Of a stretch of DNA of 64,000 nucleotides, positions 47,710 through 59,363 are shown in pieces (position 1 is the first letter of the stretch; each line of letters starts with the position of its first letter). Made by a program: the position numbers and the translations under genes. The notes below the pieces were generated by a model. The model was given only the letters and a program-made list of their open reading frames with translations. It was not told the DNA's origin and did not search any database. The stretch covers positions 1 through 64,000 of the forward strand of contig JBAJFG010000085.1 of assembly GCA_037903475.1 (NCBI GenBank). The letters run 5' to 3'. Source of the DNA: Ancylostoma caninum (lineage: Eukaryota > Nematoda > Chromadorea > Rhabditida > Ancylostomatidae).

Positions 47710-50700
47710 TCAACTTGTATTAGTTCGTTCATAAAATATGACTTTCAAATAAATGTGCGCTGAGGTGAAAATTTACTGGTTCAAATTTAACGTGATGCTT
47801 TAAGAACAACAACTGCAGTGAAATTTAGCGTCAAAAACAAGTGAAGTTCACATGTGAGATTGCGGGGTGGAGGAGGGGGGTGGGGAATAGGAGAAAAGTG
47901 GAGTACTCTAAGCACAAGAGTCCGAGAGGCAAAAACTAAAGGAATGGAAAAATTTTAGACCTGTTTATAGCTCAAATAATCAAGAACGTATCATCCATAC
48001 AAGTATCCAGAAGTCAATTTTCTTATTGTTCTGTGCTAACTAAATACAGTAAACCTCATGTGCAGGGGCGAAACATGGACGACGGAAAAAAGACTCGCAT
48101 CTCTGCTGCAGCCCGCAACATGCCTCGATACTGGCGTTGAGGTGCTCTCATTTGTGCTATACATTGTAAAAGCTGTTATGAATTCGGTGATTTCACTGTA
48201 CTACGTTTGTCCATAATCATGAAAGTTACCCATTGACTCAAATAAAATCTAGCTTCAAAAGTATTCAAATTCGACTACAGCACTGTTGTTATCTTTCCTG
48301 TCTTAAATAGAAGCGTCTTCTGCTTATGTTTCTCCTATAGATTTGCCTGTTTCCCCGTCCATCATCAGTGCTTCAATAAAAAAAAAAGAAGGATGGGATC
48401 TCCATCGAAAATGATTCAGGTGTTTAGAAAAGATTCTTACACGGCATGAAATGCACAGACATTCTTACACGGCATGAAATGCACAGACATGTGAACATGT
48501 TGAGCTCCACACCTCTAAACGGGGACCAACCACATTTTTATGAGACTGGCGCCTAAGTAATTGCCATTTCGCAGTGGACGAATAAACTCTTCTCTTCTGT
48601 CAAATTTGAGAAGCTTCAAACCAAGTCATATGGCCCTTTGATAGGGCTTTTCCTCCTCTTTCAAACGATACTTGGTAATAATTGCTAGCTTTTTTCTGTG
48701 GTTTTTTATAGAGTCGCGATCAAGTAATGAACTGATGCGACTCTCGCGTGCTATTGATATTTATTACATGGATTATCCATGTGAACAGGGAAAAGGAGGG
48801 CGATCATGGTTGATGATATCAGGTTCGATCATTCTGAACTGGAGATATCCTGTGATCTTGCGTTTTGGCCCTCAACCTCCCAATGGACAGTGAGCTTCTA
48901 GTTCGCAAAGTTTTCTTCCGATAATTTTAAATTTCAGTTCAACACGGTTGTGTTCGTATTTTGTAGCTTGGCGATCACTCGTTGAGGGCAGTTGTGGAAC
49001 CTAAATCGAGTTCATTTGACTCTAATCGACATAGGAAGAAAGTTGCAGAAGTGAACACCCCATGAGCTTGCTGATGACCACCCGCTGTGACATCTTTGCT
49101 AACTTACTTTTTCGCACTAAAAACGACTCATTTTGGACCGGATAAATACTTATGCGGAGCATAGTTCCTATACGATAGGAGGAAACGCAAATGTATACGG
49201 GTAGATACATTTTCCCACCAGTAAGTTTTCCTGGACCACATCTTCACTCTAGTGAGGTTGTATTGGGATTTTGGCGGTGCTTAAGGGTGTGATCCACTGC
49301 GCCTTTCTCCAGCCTTGTCTGTCATTGACAGCAGAGTTCTAGTAAATCAATTCGGCTCAGTGTCGTGAAGTCTACTACGGATCTGGTCGCCAGCGATGAA
49401 CACAAGGAGGTTTTTCGCTGCTCCAAGGTAACGCAAGGGCTCACACTTCAAAAGGCACCCACCAAAAACTGACGCAGCAACTCATCGAAGTTCACATTTA
49501 ATCTGCTTTCTCCTGCGGCTTTTTACAGTATTGTCAGGACAGATGTAGCGAACTGAACAGGTGTTAAATTAATGAACACTGTCATTTTCGAGCCGGTAGT
49601 TATTATACTTCGAAACGACGTGTCCGTTTCGGCATTTGATTTTACACCAGCCTGATATGATTGACTAAACAAGAACAGCATTATGGTTTGACGAAATTGC
49701 TCCTACCGAATATGTAGGCTCAGTTCACCAGCAAGAAAAAATCCAAAATTTCCTTCCTTTTGACAGAGACGATGGATAGCTGTTTTTCGATAAAAAGAAC
49801 TACCTAAGAAAGTAAGGCAATTTCCACTCGTTTCAATCCACTGAGGCTACGTAAATCTGTCGTAGAAATTTCATCATTTAATGTCTACTCTAGTTTGAAG
49901 TTGCGGAAGAAGAATCAAACCTTGCAATTTTAGCCGCTGTGTGTCCTCAGCTCCCTTTCGCCGCAACGGGACTTGCTTGTCTAGTGCGGAGGAACATGTT
50001 TTCATTGATACTAAATCTTTAAGTCTCATGACGCATTACGGCTCGGAGCATAGGTGTACGCTAGTGCTCTAGCAAGGTTTCGATCAAATCTGGCCGCAAA
50101 TACATTTGTCCCATCTAGAAAGGTATGTAGGTATTCAAAGCAATACATTTGTCAGACTAACAATTTACGTATTGGCCTCATTTTACAGTGGCAATTTCTA
50201 TCCACTCACTCGATCACCCCAAAGAAGAACACTCAATCCTACAGAGTTGCGAAAAATGTCTACAAGTCCGCAGGAAATCTTCCTTATTTAGTTAGCCAGT
50301 TCTATATTTTCAGTGAACATCCGTTTTCTCTGATGGTAAAGATTATTTCCGACGATGTAAGACATTGCCAGAAGCCAAAGAGAGCTTACGGAGCAGCGAG
50401 CGCCAACATCGTTCATGGTTCATGCTTAGTAGGTTTAGGTGGGAGCAGCCTTTGACGCAGTTGTGGTCGAGTTTGCCTGGAGCAATATACCAAGGAATGT
50501 TTGTTGCCCATCGCATTTGTCAGCTTTTCACAGTAGTGTGTTATTCGGCTCCCTGACTAGCACTAGGGCTGAATTTTCTCAGATTACATACACAGGATTC
50601 CGTTGCACACACCCTACAGCGACCTAGTAAATAGTTTTCTGCTTCTGCCTCTTGATCCTTGTAATCTAACGTGGCTCTCAATGGTTCCCTCCAAATCAAA

Positions 50701-53229
50701 TCCTCTGGATGCTCCATATCGACCCTCAATCTCCTCGGCTCGCATTCGTGCATGCGCGTATGCCAGTCGTGCGCCTCCGCCGTGCACCGCTATTTCAGCG
50801 CCAGTTTGCTGTCTGCTCTCTACGCTTCTTCGAGCAGAACTTGGCTCCTGGATTTGCAACCAGATGTCGTATATTGATTTCTTTTGTTGCATCTCATCAC
50901 TGAGAGGTTGTAATTTTACTATAGATGAGATGTACAAGTACTGCCACCTTGTGAACATTTTGAGGATCAATTTCACGTTCTCACACTTAGGCGACTTCCG
51001 CCGCGTCTCTCCCACGTTTTTTTTTTATGAGCTACTGACAATGCGTTGTACAAAGTATACCTATCGACTTCACAACAGCAAGTGTTTAACACCACCATTA
51101 TCCTGGATAAAGCTGTGGACAATTGTTGACTTTGCTGTGACTTCAGCTGTTGCAACTCTAAAATTCCCTAAATTAAACATTCGATACATTTAAGGCGGGA
51201 AAGAAGCAGAGGATGCATAACATTATTTTTTTGCTGTGGTTAGATGCTGAGGAAAACTGTTGTCACCGTCTGAAACACTTTCGATATCTACGCCATGTAC
51301 TCCTGTCGTAAAACCTTCTTGAAAAAAAAAAGAAACTTTCAATGTCGTTTAACAGCTGAAATTTCGCATGCTGTTCATGTCGTCTTATGCGCTGCTGGCC
51401 ATTTTCACCCTTATTCTGTTCTTGAGTCATTTACAGGCAAACAACCCACAAGTGGGTCTACATTGGCTGTCTTCTACTAGTTCTACTAGATCTATCATCA
51501 CCACAATTACCCACCGCATTTATGTGCATGCTGTCTTCATTAAACCACTTCTTCTCTTCACTGCTGTTGAAAAAAAATCTCAATCTCATCTAATTCGGGT
51601 ATATCAGTAGTAACTTCCAACGAAATTGCTGACATTCCTTTGTTTTTCATTGTTTGAGCCTTCAAGATAGAGAGATCTCGGCAGGTGATATGTATACAAT
51701 TCAAAGGCTATCTGCGATGTGTGTGGCAGCTCTCTATAAGTGGTTGTGCTTTGCTATAATCTCTCTCAAAAACTACGATAACTCTGTATTTGTGCCCATT
51801 GCTTGCGTTTGTCGGCTTTATTTGCGAGCACTGCACATATGTATTTCCGTATTATTTTTTCCCTGATGCCTCTCCGTCTCTCTTATCTGGCGAAACGAAC
51901 CATACCACTTAGGTTCTGCAACAGTTAACGTCTCTCAGGTGCCATGAAGGACATGACTTCATCAATAGACCTGAGTCACTTCTCATAATCACCCGTGAAT
52001 ACCCGAAGTTGAGGATCTCATGATTCTCCGATTTGATCTCACTAAACCTGATGCTTTCTTCAGCATTTGGTGCAAGTGTCGTTTTTCCTAACAACTTTTA
52101 TATAGACGATACATAGACGGTATCTAAATAGAACACTTGCTCCAGTTTTCATCCTTTTGCCATTGTAACTCTTCTCTAATGAATGCATAACGTGAAGGGT
52201 CAAATTACATATCGAAAATTAGGGACAATACCTTTCATTGTTTGAGTGCTCACCTATCACTTGTACAGTGCATGAATTTGGCAGCTACAAAGAAGTCCAA
52301 ATACTGAAGCCCCTACGGCGCAGTTGAAGACGGGGAACGAGAGGACATTAATGGTTTACGGCCGCGGCAGAAATGCAGACCATTACAATTGGAGCTCCAA
52401 TGTAAACGGGTGTTAATCTGGAGATGTGCTGCCACATTGACTGCATGAAAGTCTTTTATATAATACTTTCGTTTGGCTCCCTGTTTTGGCGTGCAACGCC
52501 GTCCGGCAGATGAAACGAAAGGGTGCTTACGAGCTCTCTGCCCGAGCACGTCGCTCCAGATTGTACGATGGGGCCCGCGCTGCGGCAGATGTTTTATCGC
52601 TCTCGTTTTGCGGGAATCCACCAAGCTGCTCGCGACACTAGATGCCGCATGGAACTTCTTGCGTTACTCCACGGTAATAGCAATAGAAAGAAACGTTTAC
52701 GTAGACTTGCATATATACTCACGTTTAGCACTAGGTAGAGAATTCTTTTTGGAGAATTTAGATGTCACAATTCCTAAACGCTCCGTTACTTTAGTGAATG
52801 TAACGGATTTTTCTGTATTGTTGTGCTGCAACTACTTTTCCATGTGCTGTTTTTTAATATTAAATAGGACTTGGGTAGTAATTCTATAATTCAATTTAGG
52901 ATCTGATGCTTGTTTTCGTTTCGTGCATTATCCTTATACGAAAACAATGTATATTATAAGTTTCCTCCTGCACTCGCAGTAAGGTAAAGGAAACTTATAA
53001 TGTGTAGTGGGAATTTTTAGAATTATGTATACACAAATACTTACATGTACATCCATACACAAATGTATGTATGTAGCATGTATGTATACGTAAAACACAT
53101 ATAGACCTACGTATGCGTGCATTTGGATATTCCTTGAAAAACAACAGTTTAAATGTTTGCAGCATATTTTTTAAAATTTTTTAAAATTACGCGGCATCAT
53201 CCGGCTGGTCTCCCCGGGCTGTTCATAGG
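47710..53229. other. Long gene-poor stretch
   Basis: About 5.5 kb of AT-rich sequence. Apart from the tentative exons at 50614-51012, no gene is supported. A 28-bp unit beginning ATTCTTACACGGCATGAAAT is tandemly duplicated at 48433-48460 and 48461-48488. A GC-richer open frame on the minus strand at 52624-52313 reads like degraded repetitive coding sequence but I cannot name it. Short ATGTATGTA-like repeats lie near 53035-53110. Confidence 0.4.
50614..51012 (-). CDS. Possible 3' exons of an unassigned gene
   Basis: On the minus strand, a segment from about 51012 to 50948 (GETRRKSPKCENVKLILKMF) ends at donor GTGGCA. A 48-nt intron with acceptor CCTCTCAG leads in matching phase to 50899-50614, which is open to a TAG stop and reads as charged, protein-like sequence (EMQQKKSIYDIWLQIQEPSS, RAEEIEGRYGASRGF). 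The start was not found: no ATG opens the first segment and the acceptor upstream does not fit. No family recognised. A second frame through 50753-50541 is also open, which weakens the call. Confidence 0.3.
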   Translation of the reverse strand, partial: GETRRKSPKCENVKLILKMFTRWQYLYISSIVKLQPLSDEMQQKKSIYDIWLQIQEPSSARRSVESRQQTGAEIAVHGGGARLAYAHARMRAEEIEGRYGASRGFDLEGTIESHVRLQGSRGRSRKLFTRSL

Positions 53230-53430
53230 AGCAGATTCAATGAATGGATACTTTTTGGCAAAATGGTTGTCATATTCATGTTCAGCATATAGGAGAACCC
53301 CAGTAGATATGTCTTTGCGATCACTGAGCAGGAATTGTGAAAAGTCAATAAAACCGACATAATCGATATTTCAATGCAAAATGGTTGTCATATCCATATT
53401 CAGCTTATTGGAAACCCCGCAGGCAAGCCT
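53230..53430 (-). repeat. Fragment related to the Helitron interior
   Basis: GCAAAATGGTTGTCATATTC and GCAAAATGGTTGTCATATCC occur about 120 bp apart, each followed by TTCAGC. They are the complement of the ACGCTGAACACGAATATG and AACCATTTTGC parts of the units in the Helitron at 46902. No Helitron ends are seen, so it is a fragment. Confidence 0.6.
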
Positions 53431-53753
53431 ACACCGACCCCTTATATAGAGATTATCAAATTTCCCTAATTTTGGCGAACACCTGCCCACCCGCACTGGA
53501 TACGATGCGCCCCTTCAACCCATTCGAACGCACAGAGTCACAAGTTTTCCGAAACATATATAAGTAGATATGTGATGAGCCGTGCGGGCGCTGCCCGGTG
53601 TGTTGTGCTGGCCCAGTGGAGTTAAGGGCACGGCTGCTGAAAATGACGAGAATAACTTCCATGTTCTCTTATCTTTGAATCTGGGCATTCTTGAACTTGA
53701 TGAACAGTATCACTAGCTTTTGCCACACCAGGTTGTTACGGTGGATCTTTATT

Positions 53754-53786
53754 GACCCTACGCTTCAACGAAACCGTCGTCGTCAG
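53754..53786 (-). ncRNA. Hammerhead-like motif, left terminal copy
   Basis: The complement reads CTGACGA, a short stem (CGACG with a GTTT loop and CGTT), GAAGC, then GTC. Compared with the right copy, GAAAC has become GAAGC, but the closing pair of helix III can still form. Helix I is not convincing. Hammerhead motifs are known in Penelope-like element termini. Confidence 0.4.
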
Positions 53787-54149
53787 AGGTCTGAAAGTGG
53801 CTCCAGTTGCTTGATCTGTAACCTATAGGGTCAAACGTCTCATCATGCCTTGCCAGTTCTCGACGATGTCTCGGGCAAAGCACGAAGAGAATACCCGGAG
53901 TCGAATCTACGTTGTTCCACCTTTCGTGGAAGAGTCTGCGTAGCTTGCTCGCGGTCTTTACAACGGACGTCACTCGATGTCCGGATCTTACTCGATCTAC
54001 AGATAGCTCACATAATGATATAAAAGGAAGTCAGTCACTCTCCTGTGAGAGGCATTCATTTTTTGTTGTTCATGATCGGATTTTGGTGAGGATCCAGGCC
54101 GCTTCTAGCGCTTTCCTTGCCGAAATCTCAATTTCGTACTTAGTTACTT

Positions 54150-56694
54150 TACTTTAGCAGTGCGGCAATCCCTCTTTTTCCTCCAATGATGTAAGAAGAC
54201 CAACATCGTGCCAACGTTCATCAGAAATAAGAAGATAGGAGCAATTTGCCGTTTACCTGGTAATACCTAGGACAGCAAGTGTCAACCGCTCTATTCTTAG
54301 TATTGTTATTAGGGAAAAACAGCGCACATTGTATTCCACCTTATTGAAGTGTAATGCTAAGGAATTGGCATGTAAACGTCTTCTGCCCAATCGTACGTGG
54401 AAGAGGATTGAGGGTGGGTCAAGAATTATCTGTGACTCTATCCGGTCTAAGGTTAAGTCCGCGCTTTCTGCAAAGCAAGACCGACGGTGCAAGAGAATCC
54501 CTCAGATAGGAAGAAACACCTATCAAATGTCTACCGCTCACAAGATGCTCACGATATAAATGATAATGAAGCAACTAGGGTCACTGTTACGGGAGATTTC
54601 ATTTATCACCACATGCACTCGTATTCCTTATTCTCATCCTGTTCATCATTCTCGTCAGCCCAATCTATCAATGCCTCAACATGTCGTAAAATTTTAGGAG
54701 GCCTGCAAAGATTACGAGACATGCTGCGGAACAGGGCTAGGAGAGAGAACACACCTCAATCCTCAGCATTAGATAACAGGAGACTAATGCCAACGGTGCC
54801 GTTTCCTCGCTTATTCGATAAAGAAGCTAAACCATACCTTGCCGCTGATATCAAATTCCGGGTCCTTTCCTCCGGGATATTAGAGGTTCTGAATAAGTCC
54901 AAGCACAGCTATCAGTCTAATCTATCAAGGGAGCATAGCTAGGATTTGAGAAAGTCCGCACTCTGATAGCAAACAACTCTATTCGTCTCTGTGAGCGACA
55001 AAAGTGGAGAGTTTGTTGTGCTACCTCAGACGCTGGACCGAGATATCACGGAATTACGTATCTCGGATACCATCGTTTATCAGAGCGCAACAGAGAAGGA
55101 CTTCTTTGCTCAGTGTAGAAGACTTAACGATATTTGGATTAGCGTTGGCAGGTCTGCCGGATTAGATGAAGGGTTTCTCAGCAGGCTGAAAATGTGCAAC
55201 CCAAACTGCCCAGTTTTCTACAACGTGGTGAAAACTCACAAGATCCCTCCGCAAGCTATGCATTCTATGTCAGCCGAGGTGTACAGGGTGAGGCCTACAA
55301 TAAGCTGTGTAGGAGGACCCACCGATCGTATCTTCTGGATTCTTAATAAGATAATGAGTCAATTACTACCCAAAATACCGTCGCACCTTCCAGAACAGAA
55401 CAGTTTGTACAACACTTGCATGATGCTAAGCTTGAAAAAACGTTTGTGGTAGAATCGTTCGATGTCACCTCGTTGTACACTATAGTGCAAAACGATTCGG
55501 CCTTTGCAGGCATTGTCGGACTTATTGGGCGAACATGCACCGGTTCTAACACTTTCGGGTTGAGCAAAGCACGAATACTGATCCTCATTCGAGAATTTCT
55601 GAAATGCAACAGTTTGTACAATACTGTTGCATTTCAGACATTCTCCATTTTTAAGTGGTCTGGGAAATAGTTTCCTCAGATCCTAGGACTAACGATGGGC
55701 AAGAGACTAGCATCTGTCCTCGCGATATGTTTCATGTCTCGAATTGAAGAACCCGTGCTTGCTCGAATACCGGTGCTGTACTGCCGATACATTGATGATT
55801 GTTGTGTTATAACATCAACACATCATGAAATGGATGAATGCTTTCGAATTCTGAATTAGCAGTCACAGTACATTCGACTCACCCAAAAAACCCCGCGTGA
55901 CGGATGGCTTTCCTATCTGAATACTCAAATAAAGCTATCAGACGACATCATGCATGTCAAATGGTACAGGAGGAAAGCTTAAACAACATTAAAATCCACG
56001 CCAAATCTGCACACCCCAGTGCTATTAAACGTTCTATTGTACGAAACATGATCAGAGACAGCTACACGGTTCTGCACAGATGAAAACGAGCGGTGGGAAT
56101 CGCGAAGTTTAGCGTTACGGATTGCAAACAGCAACGGCTACTCGACCCTGCGACATCAACATAGCCCACCTCGTGTTGGTAACCAGGGTCGAACACCTCG
56201 CGACACCAAGCTCCCACTTTGCATGCCTTACTTCTCGGATAAAGTAAGCGCCCTTTCAGCAATGCATAGTTCGAGCTCAACGGCAAGATGATGTTTTCTT
56301 GCTGAATATTCCCAATGACAACATCAAAAGGCAGTCAGTTCGAATCATACTCTACTACACTCAATGCGGGTTAGAGCAATGCGTTGTATGCTCGTAAGTA
56401 GGCGATTGTGCAAAAGCGGGGGTCGTATACCAGCTAGAATGCATAGCCTTCCATAAACTCTATATAGGAGAAACGGGAAGACTGCTCAGGGTACGTATCA
56501 CAGAGCATATCGCAGCAAAGAAAAGAGGAAATCTGACAACACCTCTAGAGCGCCACAGGATTGAGGTACACGATGACAATGATTTCAACATCAAATGCGA
56601 GATACTAGCGTATGAAAGTGAGATTTCGGCGAGGAAAGTGCTAGAAGCGGCCTGGGATGCTCACCAAAAATCCAGGCATGAACAACAAAAATGA
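54150..56694 (+). pseudogene. Penelope-like RT plus GIY-YIG endonuclease, broken
   Basis: Ordered fragments. N-terminal region (54300-54560: ELACKRLLPNRTWKRIEGG). 54487-54942: PTVPFPRLFDKEAKPYLAA and IKFRVLSSGILEVLNKSKHS. 54991-55452: DKSGEFVVLP, LKMCNPNCPVFYNVVKTHKI, VRPTISCVGGPTDRIFWILN. Then VVESFDVTSLYT (about 55450), LGLTMGKRLASVLA (about 55685) and YIDD at 55788-55799 with the catalytic Asp pair. The endonuclease follows: VVYQLECIAFHKLYIGETGR (56421-56480), then RVRITEH and ISARKVLEAAW, ending TGA at 56694. Stops at about 54940, 55450, 55667, 55858 and 56400 plus frameshifts inactivate it. Intact elements use this enzyme for target-primed copying. Confidence 0.88.
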
Positions 56695-56969
56695 ATGACA
56701 CTGACGAGTGACCTACTTTCCTTTATATCATTATGTGAGCTATCTGTAGATCGAATAAGATCCGGACATCGAGTGACGTCCTCTCGTCCACTGTCACAAG
56801 CAAGCTATGCGGACTCTTCCGCGAAAGGTGGAACAACTGGTGGGTTCGACCTCGACTCCGGGTATTCTCTTCGTGCCTTGTCTGAGACAACGCCGAGAAC
56901 TGGCAAAGCATGATGAGACGTTTGACCCTATAGGTTACAGATCAAGCAACTGGAGCCACTTTCAGATCT

Positions 56970-57002
56970 CTGACGAAGACGGTTTCGTTGAAACGTTTGG
57001 TC
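56970..57002 (+). ncRNA. Hammerhead-like motif, right terminal copy
   Basis: Core order CTGACGA (56970-56976), stem GACG/CGTT with loop GTTT, GAAAC (56990-56994), loop GTTTG, GTC (57000-57002), then AATAAA. This is the conserved-box order of a minimal type I hammerhead with a two-pair helix III, as described for Penelope-like retroelements. Helix I pairing is weak (AAAG with an upstream CTTT), so activity is uncertain. Confidence 0.5.
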
Positions 57003-57085
57003 AATAAAAGTTCCACCATAACAACCTGGTGTGGCAGAAAGAAGATAATTCACTTGACAATATTCAAAATGCCCAGGTTCAGAGA

Positions 57086-58025
57086 CGAGGGTACATCGAA
57101 ATTGTTTCAGATAGTATGATTTTATATGTATGATGAAGAGAGTGATTTGTTACCGATATTGCCAACAAAATTTTATCAGCCATGTAGGTCTTGAAAGCTC
57201 TTCTTTTTTTTTGGTGCAGCAGAAGCGACAACGTTCCATACAGTTGTAGAAACATTGCCAGCAACTCCTCCGAACAAGAAAAGGATATTGCTGAAATCGG
57301 AAAATTGCAAAAATATTATAGTTTCACTAGAAAGGCGCAAAACAACAATACAAGTTCTCCCCACTCCATTCTTACCATATTTTTCCTTACTCCTTACAAT
57401 GGTTGTCGCCTCGGTCAAAAAGTTGTTTTGATATTCCCTCATACGAATCTAGAAGATGACTCTTCGATTTTTTTTCGTGGCTCATAGAAAACTGAACGAA
57501 TTGGACACCGGAAAAAAAGAAAGAACTACTATCTGTTCCACCAATCTTGCCACTTGGCCGTCCACCAGGATGAGAAAAGTCTCGCCACGTTGTTATAGGC
57601 GAGGCATGTTTTGGCGCGCTTTCCGCTGTCGATCGTCGATTGATAGCGCCAATTTCCATGATTTAGCGTGTGATAAAATGCGCGCTGTATAAATGAACAA
57701 AATACATTGAATTACTCCAATTTTTGGAACAGACAGTATCTTGTTCTCTTCTGTAGTAACATCCATGATTAGGCCCGGCTTATTTAAAAGTTCTATGGAC
57801 GCTCTCAAACTTTTTTAAAAGCTAGTTGCTTCAAAATTTGAGCGGGGGGACATACTCAGACACTGGGCGTGCGGCTCGCGGACCCATCAGCATGCGATCG
57901 GACACCGGTCACGCCGATTACACTGCAGGCGCATGCCGCTGGCTGACGTGCGGCCGGCGCACCTATGAGCGTGCGAGCGGCGATAATCACGCCAATTGCA
58001 CGCTAAACGAACGCCGCTCGCTGGA
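57086..58025. other. Unassigned stretch
   Basis: No supported gene. A GC-rich patch at about 57840-58020 repeats words such as GCGTGCG...GGCG and CACGCC(G/A)AT(T)ACAC near 57910 and 57985, suggesting a small two-copy repeat of about 75 bp. Confidence 0.4.
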
Positions 58026-59201
58026 CATGATTGTTTGATGACTCTTTTACTGTTCTAGTAATTCTTCATGTATTCTACCAGCTTCAACATTATGGAGAGT
58101 AGACCAATAACATGTGGACAGTGTTGCAATGCAATGTTTTATTAACTTTTTATATTACTCTATAGTAGTATAGAAGTAGGTCCCAGTGGCGGACGCAGAA
58201 AGTGGGCGGGAGGGGGGGCGTGGGAAGAAAAGTGGGATCTCCGCCGTTTTGGGGACCCAGACGGAAAATAAAATTAATAATAATATTAATTATAATAATA
58301 AACAATAAATAAAAAATATATTAAAAATAATAATAAAAATAAACAATTAAAAATAAACTAACACAAGATTTTTATTTGTATTGTAAAGTAATTTCGAAAA
58401 TTTGGCGACCCATTCTCGGGGGGGGGCGCCCCCCCCGCCCCCCCTGCGTCCGCCACTGGTAGGTCCGTAGAGGAGATGGAATATACCTACTAGAATAAGG
58501 TGATACGAATCGCAATATGTGAAGTCAAAAGCAACCGTGAAATCAAATTTCCTTGTCATTTCCTAATGCTTAAATTTCCAAGTTATTTCTTTTATTAGTT
58601 CATTGCTTCTTTAGTAGGAAAAAAGCTGCTTCGCCAGCAGCATACAAAACTGAGAAATCCGAGTGAACGAATTACAAAGAGAAGTTTCTTATCCCGTAGT
58701 GGCGCCATAAGGGTAGCATAGTACGGATCCTCGTTCTCGGTGTTGACGTTTTGCAGTGGACTGTCGTCAGGATCTAGCCAGTTCACTCAGTTTTTCTCAG
58801 TTTTGCATGCTGCTGACGAAGCAGCAATTTTTATTACTGAAGAAGCAGTGAGCTAGCAAAATTTTTAGATTTTGGTATTAGGAAATTTAGGAAATGACTA
58901 GGAAATCCATCTATTAGGAAATGCTAGCGAATTTAATTTTACGGTTGCTTTTGATTCTACATTTCACCTTATTCGTATCAGCTTATTCTAGTAGAGCTTA
59001 TTCTAATAGGTATATTCCATCTCCTGTAAGAAGCTATTACTACACTACTATGCAGTAATGTAAAACGTTAATAAAACATTGCATTGCAACACTGTCCACA
59101 TGTTATTGGTCTACTCTCTATAATGTTGAAGCTGCTAGAATACATGGAGAATCACTCACTAGAACATCACTAGAACAGCAAAAGAGCCATCAAACAAGCA
59201 T
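58026..59201. repeat. Fold-back element with a 112-nt loop
   Basis: The left arm (58026-58668, minus the hAT insertion) and right arm (58781-59201) are inverted copies: ACCAATAACATGTGGACAGT pairs with its complement near 59092-59111, CAAAAGCAACCGTGAAATCA with TGATTC-type text near 58940, and GAGTGAAC/GTTCACTC close the loop. The loop (58669-58780) is GC-richer and has no ORF of note. Arms contain TTGCATTGCAA-like words. Confidence 0.82.
58184..58458. mobile_element. hAT-type MITE, 275 bp
   Basis: The termini CAGTGGCGGACGCAG and CTGCGTCCGCCACTG are perfect inverted repeats, flanked by an exact 8-bp duplication GTAGGTCC (58176-58183 and 58459-58466), diagnostic of hAT-type insertion. The interior is an AT-rich (AATAAT-like) core between G-runs and C-runs. 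No transposase. It lies in the left arm of the fold-back element and is absent from the right arm. Confidence 0.93.
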
Positions 59202-59363
59202 GTCTGGCTATCTACGTCAGCCACACCTCACCTACACTAAGACATTCATCTATCGGGTTTACATATTTTAATTTTGCACTTTTCGAAAAGTGAGAACGAG
59301 AATCCCGTCAGCTGCCATACCACAGCCTAATGCACGTCTAACAGCACTTACTTACTTACTTAC

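Larger units (their letters stand above)
53671..57085 (+). mobile_element. Penelope-like element with inverted terminal copy
   Basis: The plus-strand body (about 54150-56694) encodes a Penelope-type RT and GIY-YIG endonuclease, followed by a 3' region to about 57085. The first roughly 480 bp (53671-54150) are an inverted copy of the last roughly 480 bp (56610-57085), including the final codons of the endonuclease (ISARKALEAAW on the minus strand). Partial inverted or tandem terminal copies are characteristic of Penelope-like elements. Both copies carry a hammerhead-like motif. Confidence 0.85.

Noticed and set aside
52313..52624. 103-codon minus-strand frame
   Set aside because: It looks like translated repetitive DNA; no domain, start context or splice evidence to call a gene.
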